A DNA stretch of 64,000 nucleotides, from contig CM082582.2 in the NCBI GenBank assembly GCA_040954595.2, positions 1 to 64,000 of the forward strand, given 5' to 3'. Within the stretch, counting starts at the first letter, position 1, and each line of letters begins with the position of its first letter. Positions 26,475-37,299 of the stretch are shown piece after piece. The stretch comes from Balanoglossus misakiensis (Eukaryota; Hemichordata). Under the pieces are notes generated by a model. The model saw nothing but the letters and a program-made list of their open reading frames with translations. It had not been told where the DNA came from and ran no database searches. The translations under genes were made by a program, and so were the position numbers.

Positions 26475-28352
26475 AAACTCTAACCCTTGAACGCCAACTG
26501 TTGACCCATCAACTATAATCCTTGACCTTTGCGCCTTGACCCCTTGAACTCTAACCCTTGACCTTTGACCCTTGAACCCAAATCATTGGCTCGTGAACTC
26601 TAACCCTTGACCGTTGAACTCAAATCCTTGACCCTTGACCCCTTGAACTTTAACCCTTGATCCGTGTGCTCATACCCTTGACCCTTGACCCTCGATCTCC
26701 AACTCTTGAACTCTAACCCTTGACCTTTGACCATTGAACTCTAACCCTTGATCCTTGACCCCTTGAAACTTGGACTCTAACCATTGAACCTCTGACCCAT
26801 GAACTCCAACCCTTGACCCTTGAAACTAAACTCTTGACCCTTAAACCCTAAACTTGACAACTGGCCCTTAAAGCTTGACCTTTAAACCCTTGACCCTAGA
26901 ACCCTAGACCATTAAACTCTAACCCTTGAATGCCAACTGTTGACCCATCAACTATAATCCTTGACCTTGACCCCTTGAACTCTAACCCTTGACCTTTGAC
27001 CCTTGAACTCAAACCTTGGCTCGTGAACTCTAACCCTTGACCGTTGAACTCAAATCCTTGACCCTTGACCCCTCGACCATTGAACTATAACCCTTGATCC
27101 TTGTGCTCATACCCTTGACCCCCTTGACCCTCGATCTCCAACTCTTGAACTCATACCCTTGACCTTTGACCCTTGAACTCAAATCATTGGCTCGTGAACT
27201 CTAACCCTTGACCGTTGAACTCAAATCCTTGACCCTTGACCCTTTGATCATTGAACTCTAACCCTTGATCCTTGTGCTCATACCCTTGACCCTTGACCCC
27301 CTTGACCCTTGATCTCCAACTCTTGAACTCATACCCCTGACCTTTGTTGCTTGAACTCTAACCCTTGGCTCGTGAACTCTAACCCTTGACCTTTGACCAT
27401 TGAAATCTAACCCTTGAACCCAAAACCCTAACCCTTGACCATTAAACTCTAACCCTTGAACGCCAACTGTTGACCCATCAACTACAATCATTGACCTTTG
27501 ACCCTTGACCCTCGATCTCCAACTCTTAAACTCTAACCCTTGACCTCTAATCCTTGATCCTATACCGCTTGAACCTTGGACTCTAACCATTAAACCTCTA
27601 ACCCATGAACTCCAACCCTCGACCCTTGAACTCTAACCCTTGACCTTTGAACTCTAACATTTGACCCTTGAACTCTTACCCTTGATTATTGATCTCTAAC
27701 TCTTGAACCCTAGACCATTAAACTCTAACCCTTGAACGCCAACTGTTGACCCATCAACTGTAATCCTTGACCTTTGACCCTTGACCCCTTGATCTCCAAC
27801 TCTTGAACTCTAACCCTTGACCTTTGACCCTTGAACTCAAATCCTTGGCTGGTGAACTCTAACCCTTGACCGTTGAACTCAAATCCTTGACCCTTGACCC
27901 CTTGACCATTGAACTCTAACCCTTGATCCTTGTGCTCATAGCCTTGACCCTTGACCCCCTTGACCCTCGATCTAAAACTCTTGATCTCTAACCCTTGACC
28001 CTTGACCCCTTGACCATTGAACTCTAACCCTTGATCCTTGACCCCTTGAACTCTAACCATTGAACCTTTGACCCATGAACTCTAACCCTTGACCCTTGAG
28101 CTCTTACCCTTGACCCCTTGACCCTCGATCTCCAACTCTTGAACTCTAACTCTTGACCCCTTGAAAATTGGATCCTGGCCATTGAACCTTTGACCCATGA
28201 ACTCCAACCCTTGACCCTTGAGCTCTTACCCTTGAACCTTTTACACTCAATCTCCAACTCTATAACTCTAACCTTGACCTTTGACCCTTGAACTCTTACC
28301 CTTGACTATTGATCTCTAACCCTTGATCTTTGACCCTTGAACTCTAATCCTT

Positions 28353-28425
28353 GAACTCTCTCTTCTCCTCCCCCTCACTCTCCATCCCATTCTCTCTCTC
28401 CATCACTCTCTAATAATAAATGTTA
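28353..28425. repeat. Pyrimidine-rich boundary sequence embedded inside the minisatellite
   Basis: A C/T-rich stretch (ctctctcttctcctcccc) ending in 'taataataaatgtta' interrupts the array. The same sequence, with a few changes, forms the inner edge of the whole array at 32259-32330. The array beyond resumes with 'aaccctaaacttgac'. Confidence 0.9.
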
Positions 28426-30021
28426 AACCCTAAACTTGACAACTGAGCCTTAATGCTTGACCCTTAAACCCTTGACCCTAGAACCCTTGACCATTAAACT
28501 CTAACCCTTGAACGCCAACTGTTGACCCATCAACTATAATCCTTGATCTTTGACCCTTGACCTTTGACCCTTGAACTCTAATCCTTCACTCTTGAACTCT
28601 AACATTTGACCCTTGAGTCATGATCTCTCACCCTTGACCTTTGACCCTTGAACCCAAAACTCTTGACCCTTGAACCTTACCACTGACCCTGCTTCACCCT
28701 TAAACCCTTGACCATTAAACTCTAACCCTTGAACGCCAACTGTTGACCCATCAACTATAATCCTTGACCTTTGACCCTTGACCCCTTGACCCTTGATCTC
28801 CAACACTTAAATTCAAACCCTTGACGTTTGACCCCTTGACCACTTGAACCTTGGACTCTAACCATTGAACCTTTGACCCATGAACTCCAACCCTTGACCC
28901 ATGAGCTCTTACCCTTGACCCTAAACTCTTACCCTTGACCCTTGAACTCTTACCCTTGACATTTGATCTCTAACCCTTGACCTTTGACCCTTGAAAAAAA
29001 ACTCTTGACCCTTAAACCCTAAACTTGACAACTGACCCTTAATGCTTGACCCTTTAACCGTTGACCCTTAAACTCTAACCCTTGAACGTCAACTGTTGAC
29101 CCATCAACTATAATTCTTGACCTTTGACCCTTGATCTCCAACTCGTGAACTCTGACCCTTGAACTCAAATCCTTGGCTCGTGAACTCTAACCCTTGACCT
29201 TTGACCCTTGAACTCAAATTCTTGACCCAGGACCCCTTGACCATTGAACTCTAACCCTTGAACTTTGACCCTTGAACTCTAATCCTTGACCCCTTGAACC
29301 TTGGACTCAAACCATTGAACCTCTGACCCATGAACTCCAACCCTTGACCCTTGAGCTCTTACCCTTGACCCCTTGACCCTCGATCTCCAACTCTTCAACT
29401 CTAACCCTTGACCCTTGAACTCTAACATTTGACCCTTGAACTCTTACCCTTGACTCTTGATCTCTAACCCTTGATCTTTGACCCTTGAACTCTAACCCTT
29501 GAACACTAACATTTGACCCTTGAACTCTTACCCTTGACATTTGATCTCTAACCCTCGACCTTTGACCCTTGAAATCTAACCCTTGACCCTTGAAACTAAA
29601 CTCTTGACCCTTAAACCCTAAACTTGACAACTGACCCTTAATGCTTGACCTTTAAACCCTTGACCCTAGAACCCTTGACCATTAAACTCTAACCCATGAA
29701 CGCCAACTGTTGACCCATCAACTATAATCCTTGACCTTTGCCCCTTGACCCCTTGAACTCTAACCCTTGACCTTTGACCCTTGAACTCAAATCCTTGACC
29801 CTTGACCCCTCGACCATTGAACTCTAACCCTTGATCCTTGTGCTCATACCCTTGACCCTTGACCCTCGATCTCCAACTCTTGAACTCGTACCCTTGACCT
29901 TTGACCCTTGAACCCAAATCATTGGCTCGTGAACTCTAACCCTTGACTGTTGAACTCAAATCCTTGACCCCTTGACCATTGAACTCTAACCCTTGATCCT
30001 TGTGCTCATACCCTTGACCCT

Positions 30022-31224
30022 TGACCCTCGATCTCCAACTCTTGAACTCTAACTCTTGACCCCTTGAACCTTGGACTCTGGCCATTGAACCTTTGACCCA
30101 TGAACTCCAACCCTTGACCCTTGAGCTCTTACCCTTGAACCTTTGACCCTCAATCTCCAACTCTTTAACTCTAACCCTTGACCTTTGACCCTTGAACTCT
30201 TACCCTTGACTATTGATCTCTAACCCTTGATCTTTGACCCTTGAACTCTAATCCTTTGACTCTTGAACTCTAACATTTGACCCTTGAGTCATGATCTCTC
30301 ACCCTTGACCTTTGACCCTTGAAATTTAACTCTTGAACCCAAAACTCTTGACCCTTGAACCTTACCACTGACCCTGCTTCACCCTTAAACCCTTGACCAT
30401 TAAACTCTAACCCTTGACCTTTGAACTCTAATCCTTGACCTTTGACCCCTTGACCACTTGAACCTTGGACTCTAACCATTGAACCCTTGACCCATGAACT
30501 CCAACCCTTGACCCATGTGCTCTTACCCTTGACCCTTAACTTTACCCTTGACCCTTGAACTCTTACCCTTGACATTTGATCTCTAACCCTTGACCTTTGA
30601 AAAAAACTCTTGACCCTTAAACCCTAAACTTGACAACTGACCCTTAAACTCTAACCCTTGAACGTCAACTGTTGACCCATCAACTATAATCCTTGACCTT
30701 TGACCCTTGATCTCCAACTCGTGAAGTCTGACCCTTGAACTCAAATCCTTGACCCAGGACCCCTTGACCATTGAGTTCTAACCCTTGATCCTTGACCCTT
30801 GAACCTTGGACTCTAACCCTTGACCCTCGATCTCCAAGTCTTGAACTCTAACCCTTGACCTTTGACCCTTGAACTCTAATCCTTGACCCCTTGAACCATG
30901 GACTCAAACCATTGAACCTCTGACCCATGAACTCCAACCCTTGACCCTTGAGCTCTTACCCTTGACCCCTTGACCCCCGATCTCCAACTGTTGAACTCTA
31001 ACCCTTGATCTTTGACCATTGAACTCTAACCCTTGACCCTTGAACTCTCACATTTGACCCTTGAACTCTTACCCTTGACATTTGATCTATAACCCTCGAC
31101 CTTTGAGCCTTGAAATCTAACCCTTGACCCTTGAAACTAAACTCTTGACCCTTAAACCCTAAACTTGATAACTGACCCTTAATGCTTGACCTTTAAACCC
31201 TTGACCCTAGAACCCTTGACCATT
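30022..31224 (-). repeat. Second copy of the 1.2-kb minisatellite block
   Basis: Partner of 25272-26474 (offset 4750), apparently identical over its length. The block left of it is instead related to other parts of the array. Confidence 0.85.
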
Positions 31225-32258
31225 GTACTCTAACCCTTGATCCTTGACCCCTTGACCCATGAACTCCAACCCTTGACCCTTGAAACTAAACTCTTGACCC
31301 TTAAACCCTAAACTTGACAACTGACCCTTAATGCTTGACCTTTAAACCCCTGACCCTAGAACCCTTGACCATTAAACTCTAACCCTTGAACGCCAACTGT
31401 TGACCCATCAACTATAATCCTTGACCTTGACCCCTTGAACTCTAACCCTTGATCCTTGTGCTCATACCCTTGACCCTTGACCCTCGATCTCCAACTCTTG
31501 AATTCATACCCTTGACCTTTGACCCTTGAACTCAAATCATTGGCTCGTGAACTCTAACCCTTGACCGTTGAACTCAAATCCTTGACCCTTGACCCCTTGA
31601 CCATTGAACTCTTACCCTTGATCCTTGTGCTCATACCCTTGACCCCCTTGACCCTCGATCTCCAACTCTTGAACTCTAACCCTTGACCTTTGACCATTGA
31701 ACTCAAATCCTTGGCTGGTGAACTCTAACCCTTGACCGTTGAACTCAAATCCTTGACCCTTGACCCCTTGACCATTGAACTCTTACCCTTGATCCTTGTG
31801 CTCATACCCTTGACCCCCTTGACCCTCGATCTCCAACTCTTGAACTCTAACCCTTGACCTTTGACCATTGAACTCTAACCCTTGATCTTTGACCCCTTGA
31901 ACCTTGGACTCTAACCATTGAATGTAAGACCCATGAACTCTAACCCTTGACCCTTGAGCTCCTACCCTTGACCCTCGATCTCCAACTCTTGAACTCTAAC
32001 CCTTGACCCCTTGAACCTTGGACTCTAACCATTGAACCCTTGACCCATGAACTCCAACCCTTGACCCTTTGACCCTCGATCTCCAACTCTTCAACTTAAC
32101 CCTTGAACTTTGACCCTTGAACGCTAACCCTTGACCGTTGAACTCTTACCCTTGACTCTTGATCTCCAACCCTTGACCTTAGACCCTTGAACTCTAACCC
32201 TTGACCCTTGATCTCCAACCCTTGACCTTAGACCCTTGAACTCTAACCCTTGACCCTT

Positions 32259-32330
32259 AAACTCTCTCTTCTCCTCCCCCTCTCTCCATCCCATTCTCTC
32301 TCTGCATCACTCTCTAATAATAAATGTTAA
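32259..32330. repeat. Inner boundary of the subtelomeric minisatellite
   Basis: Pyrimidine-rich stretch followed by 'taataataaatgtta', after which the sequence becomes unique (EGF exon region). Near copy of 28353-28425. Confidence 0.85.
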
Positions 32331-32371
32331 AATGTTACAGAAAACCATAGAAATTGGGGTTATAGGCTTAC

Positions 32372-32491
32372 GGTCAGTGCATGTGTCACCAGTAGAGCAG
32401 TTGAAACAATAACATGTAAACTGTGTACAGGAACCCGGTACTTGCGAGCAAATTCCACTGTTTAGGCAAGGAGAGGGTACACACTGGTTGT
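32372..32491 (-). CDS. EGF-like exon (8-Cys variant), most telomeric
   Basis: A 120-base exon encoding one EGF-like module with cysteine spacing C-x4-C-x5-C-x6-C-x4-C-x-C-x2-C-x5-C. It reads NQC, a PSPCLNSGIC segment, then FTCYC and a C-terminal STGDTC. The donor is GTAAGC at 32366-32371. The best frame-consistent acceptor is AG just before 32491, although its pyrimidine tract is weak. Phase 1 at both ends. No stop. It lies only ~40 bases from the minisatellite edge, so the 3' part of the gene appears to have been cut off by the subtelomere. EGF modules are normally extracellular; the parent protein is unknown. Confidence 0.75.
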
Positions 32492-33015
32492 CTGGTTGAT
32501 TCCTGTATAGACAAAAAGAAAGAATATTGAGCAGGAAAACATCACTATAGGCTCAAAGCACTGAAACACACAGACACACAAATTCACTGATAAAGGCCCA
32601 TCAACATAAATGGGATGTGAACATCCACACCATTGCCGGTTTCCTGTATGGGTTGTTGAGAAAGTTGAGAACTTCTGAACATTATTTTGAAAAAGCAGGA
32701 GTTAAAATCTACAGAAAATCACTAGAACAGTGCAGTCAAGGTATCGTCAAAATTACAGAATCTACAAACTACACTCAGCAGTCGTGTACATGTATACCTG
32801 ACAACAACCAAAGGGCTGTTTTGAAAAACCAAATGCTGTGAAATCCTTTAGAGTGCGACAAGAAACCACAGTTGCAACCGAAAACGAAAATAGTGATAAC
32901 ATTAAGCTAGCCCAAAGTTTGAGTTACCAGGGCTTTAATATGTGTACCATATTTATATTATATAATACATAACAAGTGTTTTGCATTGAATAAAATAATA
33001 TTGGTTTATACTTAT

Positions 33016-33137
33016 GCATTGTACATGTGGCACCAGTGAAGCATTCGGCACACATACAGTCAAACTGGAAACAGCCGTCTCACGCAACGCATGTGCCACC
33101 ACATTTTGACAAGGCATAGAGTATAACTGATCAATGG
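33016..33137 (-). pseudogene. EGF-like exon, copy A, frameshifted and donor-less
   Basis: Counterpart of 52618-52737. Two lesions are private to this copy: an extra CA dinucleotide near 33099 (gccaccacatttt versus gccaccatttt) that shifts the frame after CQN, and loss of the splice donor (ATAAGT in place of GTAAGT at 33010-33015). The first EGF cysteine is already replaced by leucine (DQLYSMPC) in both copies. The acceptor (TTGGCAG, just above 33137) is intact. Confidence 0.85.
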
Positions 33138-33531
33138 CTGCCAAAACAAAAATGAAAGTATCAATGACCTGCTTGTCAAAAACTTGTACATGTACTTGTG
33201 ATGTTCATTTTGTTTAAATTATATAAGTGAGCAATGTCTTCATTCCTTATTTCAAACCTGTACATTTAAAATAACATAATGATGCTAGGATTTTTCTGTA
33301 AGAATCTTGAAAAATTAAAAAATATGCCATCAACATGATACAGAAGGCTTTCCTTTTTAACGTGCACCTCACACTCAATTTTGACCCTACATCAGCAAAT
33401 TTTGAAAGGATGAAACTTTGTAATGCTTCCACCCCATTTATTGGTGTACGGGTCCATCTATCACATTGAGAATACCAAAAATGAGGGTTTATATACCACG
33501 CTGTGTCATAAAACAGTTGAATTCGACACAC

Positions 33532-33651
33532 CTACGGCACAGATGGCCCCCGTCCAACACTACTGGCAGTAACAGGTGTAGTCAGTATAAGAATTTGGTG
33601 TTTGGGAACAATAGCCTCCATTTTGACACAGATTCTGATCACATGGGTTAA
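33532..33651 (-). pseudogene. EGF-like exon, copy A, with stop codon and MITE insertion
   Basis: Reads NPC, NGGYC, TCYCQ, then TAG, then CWTGAIC. The TAG at the loop before the seventh cysteine is shared with copy B, so it predates the duplication. In copy A a 592-base MITE sits in a TTAA six bases into the exon, separating the acceptor (beyond 34248) from the rest. The donor is a weak GTGTGT. Confidence 0.85.
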
Positions 33652-34243
33652 AGCCCCAGTATTTCTCGTGTTTATCCATTTTTCATCATCGAAAAATGCC
33701 CGTTTTTCCTGTACATTCATCATGGAATACTACATAATGAAGATAGAAGAAAGGTTTGGGCAACTATAGCTACGTGAAAGCTGTAAATATTGCCCGTAAC
33801 ACTTGAAATGATGCGCGGGTTTGTTTACAACGGAAATGTTGTACATGTCGATCAGCAAACGTGCCACTTTGACATTTGATGGTCAGACCATTTTCGGATT
33901 TGATCTGGTTCCAACGACTGATTTCTCCCATAAAGTTATCTTCCCAAAATTTCGCCGAATTAGTGCGCATTTCTTCTCTGAGTCGCTTGATTTGGGGCGA
34001 CCAAACCTCTTCCGCATAGATTCACATTTGAGTGCGCATGCGCACTAGTCACGTGTGTCAACAGAGCCTGACTTTCTGTCCGGACAGAAAGTCATTCTTC
34101 ACCCGTTATATTGTAAATTGTATGAGTTTATGAGCAGAGCTGGGGATGATGACTGTTCGATTTAGTATCAATTATCATCTACTTTTATAAATTATAGATG
34201 CCGTTTCAAACAAAATTTTGCCCCTACGAGAAATACTGAGGCT
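33652..34243. mobile_element. MITE-1, TTAA-flanked, copy A only
   Basis: 592 bases with 18-base terminal inverted repeats AGCCYCAGTATTTCTCGT (one mismatch) and TTAA on both sides (33648-33651 and 34244-34247). Copy B has a single TTAA at the matching position (53245-53254 region), i.e. an empty site. TTAA duplication is the signature of piggyBac-type transposases, so it is probably a non-autonomous element mobilised by one. The overlapping frames at 33770 and 33821 are not genes. Two perfect palindromes lie inside (34031-34046 and 34069-34094). Confidence 0.9.
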
Positions 34244-34381
34244 TTAATGACTATCAGAAAAAAATGGTTTAAAAAACATGAAATGCAGATGGCTATACCT
34301 CAACTAAAGATGATTCCTGCACCACAACAAAATCCTTTGACACAAGCATTATACTGGAACCATACCCAGAACACGCATTAA

Positions 34382-35367
34382 GGTAGTTGGAAAGGCTATT
34401 TTTGAAGCAAATTCTCTCAATGTTTGTGAATTTATTTTCACAAGTTAGAATAAAGATAATGACTTGAAATTTGCAGCATGTGTTCTTAACAAACTAAAAA
34501 GTGAGGGAAAAATATGACTGTAAAAATATCTGCTAAAATTATGAAATTTGATACGCCTAAATATAAATATTCATAATTTTACAAAATATTGATTGAATCT
34601 TGACATGTTTTCACAAATTATTGAATAATTTGTATTCATTTTAATATGAAGCAACCCCTCCAGCAATGTATGGGACACTTTTAGCAAAAACTTATTTTTT
34701 TCAAAGTTATCACTCAGGAAAACACAGTTTTTGTTGATATTTTGTATACAATTTTAACGTGCTGCCAAAACACAACGGGAAAACTTATGAAAAAACTGTC
34801 CCGTAAAATTGTTCTTTGGGATGTCCCGAGCCTTTCCTGAAAGTTTCATGATAAAAAAAATATCTGGCATACCTATTCAATCACAAATAAAAACCATTAC
34901 ATTATGGCGAAGGGCAGAAAAGTAGCGAAATACGCAAAGTTTAGCGGCAGTTCACAGCGAAGGATCGCATTTATCTGGGTCAAACGCTTTTCCGCTGGCT
35001 TTTCGGGTTCCCTAGAAATGTAAAAATGTCCATAATTTGGCAGCCTTTAATAAACAAGCAAGGTTATCTATCGTTGAAAATTGCAAGAATCAGTGTTTGC
35101 AAGTTACATTTAAATGCCCTTGGCTAGGGGAACCCGTTCTTGTGCGCATAGCCTAGGAGAAGTCTTCCCCTAGAGGGCGCTCAAATAAGGCTCCCTAGCT
35201 TCCTTGCCAGATGAATGAAATTAGGTATCATAAAACCAGCCATATCTTGTTACACGTTTATTGCCCCGAATTTTTTATGAGTTTAATTTTTCTCTAATAC
35301 ATTTCTAGATATAAATTCAGTGTTTTTAAATGAAATTTTAACTGACGCCCTAGCCTTTCCAACTACC
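34382..35367. mobile_element. MITE-2, TTAA-flanked, copy A only
   Basis: 986 bases with perfect 17-base terminal inverted repeats GGTAGTTGGAAAGGCTA and TTAA at 34378-34381 and 35368-35371. Copy B reads straight through 'gcattaagtatatg' with one TTAA. Different terminal sequence from MITE-1, so a second TTAA family. No transposase frame. It lies in the intron between the EGF exons at 33532 and 35805. Confidence 0.92.
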
Positions 35368-35371
35368 TTAA

Positions 35372-35804
35372 GTATATGATGAAGGGACAATGTCTCTATT
35401 TTTGGGTAATACAGTAAAACCTCTCTTTATGGACACCTCTCTAATCAGAACACCTAGTAAGATTGATTTTTCAAGCCAAATAGTATGGATAATTAAGGAC
35501 GTCCCTTTTACTTAATAAACAGATGTGTGCACCACCTTAGGAGAAATTACCTCACATGCACAATTATCTCTACAGACACTAGTCTTCAAGAGGCAACTCA
35601 TGTATATTTGAGTGATGAAAACATCCAGCTTCGTACACTTCCTCACAAGTTCGTGCCTATCCTAAATTGCACGGACATACAAATGAAATTTCTGTTTTCT
35701 TTTCTCTTGTGGGAATTTTAGAAATGAGAAGTTACCACACAATTCAATTGCCATGAAGAGAAAGTGCCCAAAAGATTGTCATTTACGGTACGTCAGAAAC
35801 TTAC
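35372..35804. other. Intron with a solitary pogo-like terminus
   Basis: Intron between EGF exons. TACAGTAAAACCTCTCTTTA near 35409 resembles one terminus of a pogo/Tigger-type MITE, but I see no partner end. The same stretch is in copy B near 53425. The 64- and 74-codon frames here are not supported. Confidence 0.5.
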
Positions 35805-35927
35805 ATATTTCACAACGGTTACCCTCATAGCAACCAGTACAGGCACAGGTATATGCCGTGCAGGAGTTGGCCACTGCATTACATACAGCCCCGTTGAGAC
35901 AGCTGTTTCGCTGGCATGGATCTTGGA
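35805..35927 (-). CDS. EGF-like exon (8-Cys), copy A
   Basis: Intact 123-base, 41-codon module, phase 1-1. Acceptor ATTGCAG precedes 35927 and donor GTAAGT occupies 35799-35804. It has DPC, NSC, NGAVC, an extra cysteine in ANSC, then YTCAC, TGC and the end GNRCE. Cysteine spacing C-x4-C-x5-C-x6-C-x4-C-x-C-x2-C-x5-C. The copy at 53818-53940 is identical apart from at most minor changes. The longest + strand frame over it (35764-35988) is a shadow. Confidence 0.85.
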
Positions 35928-36256
35928 CTGCAATAAAAAGTGCAACCTAATGTTATCTCAGCAATATTTACTTTCAAAATCTGTTTGATAAAAACATCAT
36001 CATTACCATTACTGTAAATACTGAACGGAACTTCACTTCCAAAAACAACTTGCTCATTCTGGGACGCACTTGTGGGGCTATGAAAATAAACATGTTTTCT
36101 TTCAGTTGTACATCATTTTTGAGGTGAACGATTCCCAAGGCCCAAGGTGTTATGCTGAAGATGAAAATATAAAGTATGACCAACAGACAATGTATTGAGA
36201 CATGATTGTAAATGTTAGTTCCTGCATGACAAAACGTTTGTTTTAATGAGTTTTAC

Positions 36257-36373
36257 ACTGGCTGCAGTGTGTGCCGGTGAAACATCCTGGACAAGTACAC
36301 TCATAAGTTGTACACGACAGCCGAGTACACTGCCCATTGTTCAGGCATGGACTTGGCCTACATGGAGTTTGTT
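36257..36373 (-). CDS. EGF-like exon (8-Cys, short loop), copy A
   Basis: 117 bases, 39 codons, open, phase 1-1. Acceptor AAACAG, donor GTAAAA (36251-36256). Reads TPC, PSPC, NNGQC, RLSC, YECTC, PGC and FTGTHC. The first inserted loop is two residues shorter (x4 instead of x6) than in most sister exons. Confidence 0.82.
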
Positions 36374-36689
36374 CTGTTTCAATGGAATGAAAAAAAATAA
36401 ATAGTAGTGACATAAGTTTTTAGGGTATGACCATTTCCTTAATTCCTACAGCTGTGGTTCTATCGGGTTCTCCTATAACTAAGCCTCCTTAATGTATAAC
36501 TGAACAATAAGAATTACTTATTATACTTTTGGGAGTTTAGGACTGTGGTAATTGCAAAAAAGACTCAATTCCTGAAAGTGCCTATTTGGTTTGTCACATC
36601 CTAAATATACAGGTAATTTCATAGCTGCCAGCTATGACAAATATACCGGTATGAGGGGGGAAAAACAGTTCCTCGTCTGATAAATTTAC

Positions 36690-36812
36690 CTTGGTCACAG
36701 GTGATTCCAATGAAACAGCCTTGACAGCGACAGGTAAACGCACTGCACGATCCACTGATTGGCTCACAGATACCGTTGTTCATGCACGGATTGGGAGAAC
36801 ATTGATCGAGTC
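36690..36812 (-). CDS. EGF-like exon (8-Cys), copy A
   Basis: 123 bases, open, phase 1-1, acceptor AACCCCCAG, donor GTAAAT at 36684-36689. Reads DQC, SPNPC, NNGIC, SGSC, FTCRC, QGC and the end GITCDQ. All eight cysteines are present. Confidence 0.85.
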
Positions 36813-37299
36813 CTGGGGGTTGCATGTAAATCAACCAACAATTGCATATTAACATCACAAGTCATTTCACTATTTTTTCATTCCAAACTTAAAAGATTGC
36901 TTGTAACTTGCTGAACAAATATTCATATGGACAGACTATTCTAGCTTGGAACAGGCAAAATCAAGGGTGCCCTGACGCCCAACTTTTAAGAGCAGTTCAT
37001 TTACTGAAACTGCCAGCACCCAATATTATCCCACATGTAATCAATATGTGGAAATCAAATACATCTGTAACAGTTTTAATTTACCATGTGGGTATTTGCA
37101 TGGAGGGCCATGGTATTTGTTACCTACTGATAAAATACCCTTCAAAACAATATCCTCATTTCTTCAGAAGTTTGGCAACAAGACCAATAAAGTTTCACAT
37201 CAAAATTTACAATGTATAAATAAGCTTAAAAGATCTACGGAATGAAGATTGCTTGTTTGTTTGCAGGGTGTCTTGAAAGTATATACTCACTTGTTTGAC

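Larger units (their letters stand above)
23950..32262 (-). repeat. Right subtelomeric minisatellite (TTGACCCTTGAACTCTAACCC type)
   Basis: Reverse-complement relative of 3843-8105 and twice as long. Short words TTGACC, CTTGAACT and CTAACCC are arranged in blocks. The phrase around 'aactgttgacccatcaac' recurs about thirteen times (near 24573, 24898, 25914, 26483, 26932, 27462, 27738, 28514, 28736, 29085, 29701, 30664 and 31392), marking composite units of 0.2-1 kb. TGACCTTTGACCC (a DR1-type site in reverse) is extremely frequent. The many minus-strand frames (GSRVKGQGLEFKG) are translations of the repeat and are not annotated as genes. Confidence 0.95.

Noticed and set aside
24560-30771. Many minus-strand frames of 60-110 codons in the right minisatellite
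   Set aside because: Same reason; identical frames at 25520/30270 and 25833/30583 simply reflect the duplicated 1.2-kb block.
32259-32340. A second internal telomere at the outer end of the right arm
   Set aside because: Searched for CCCTAA or TTAGGG runs at the end of the right minisatellite; only isolated CTAACCC words are present.
35406-35520. Complete pogo-type MITE starting at TACAGTAAAACC
   Set aside because: No matching inverted end found downstream; recorded only as a solitary terminus.
36908-37245. 103- and 65-codon + strand frames conserved between the copies
   Set aside because: Intronic relative to the minus-strand exons; conserved only because the whole segment is recently duplicated.
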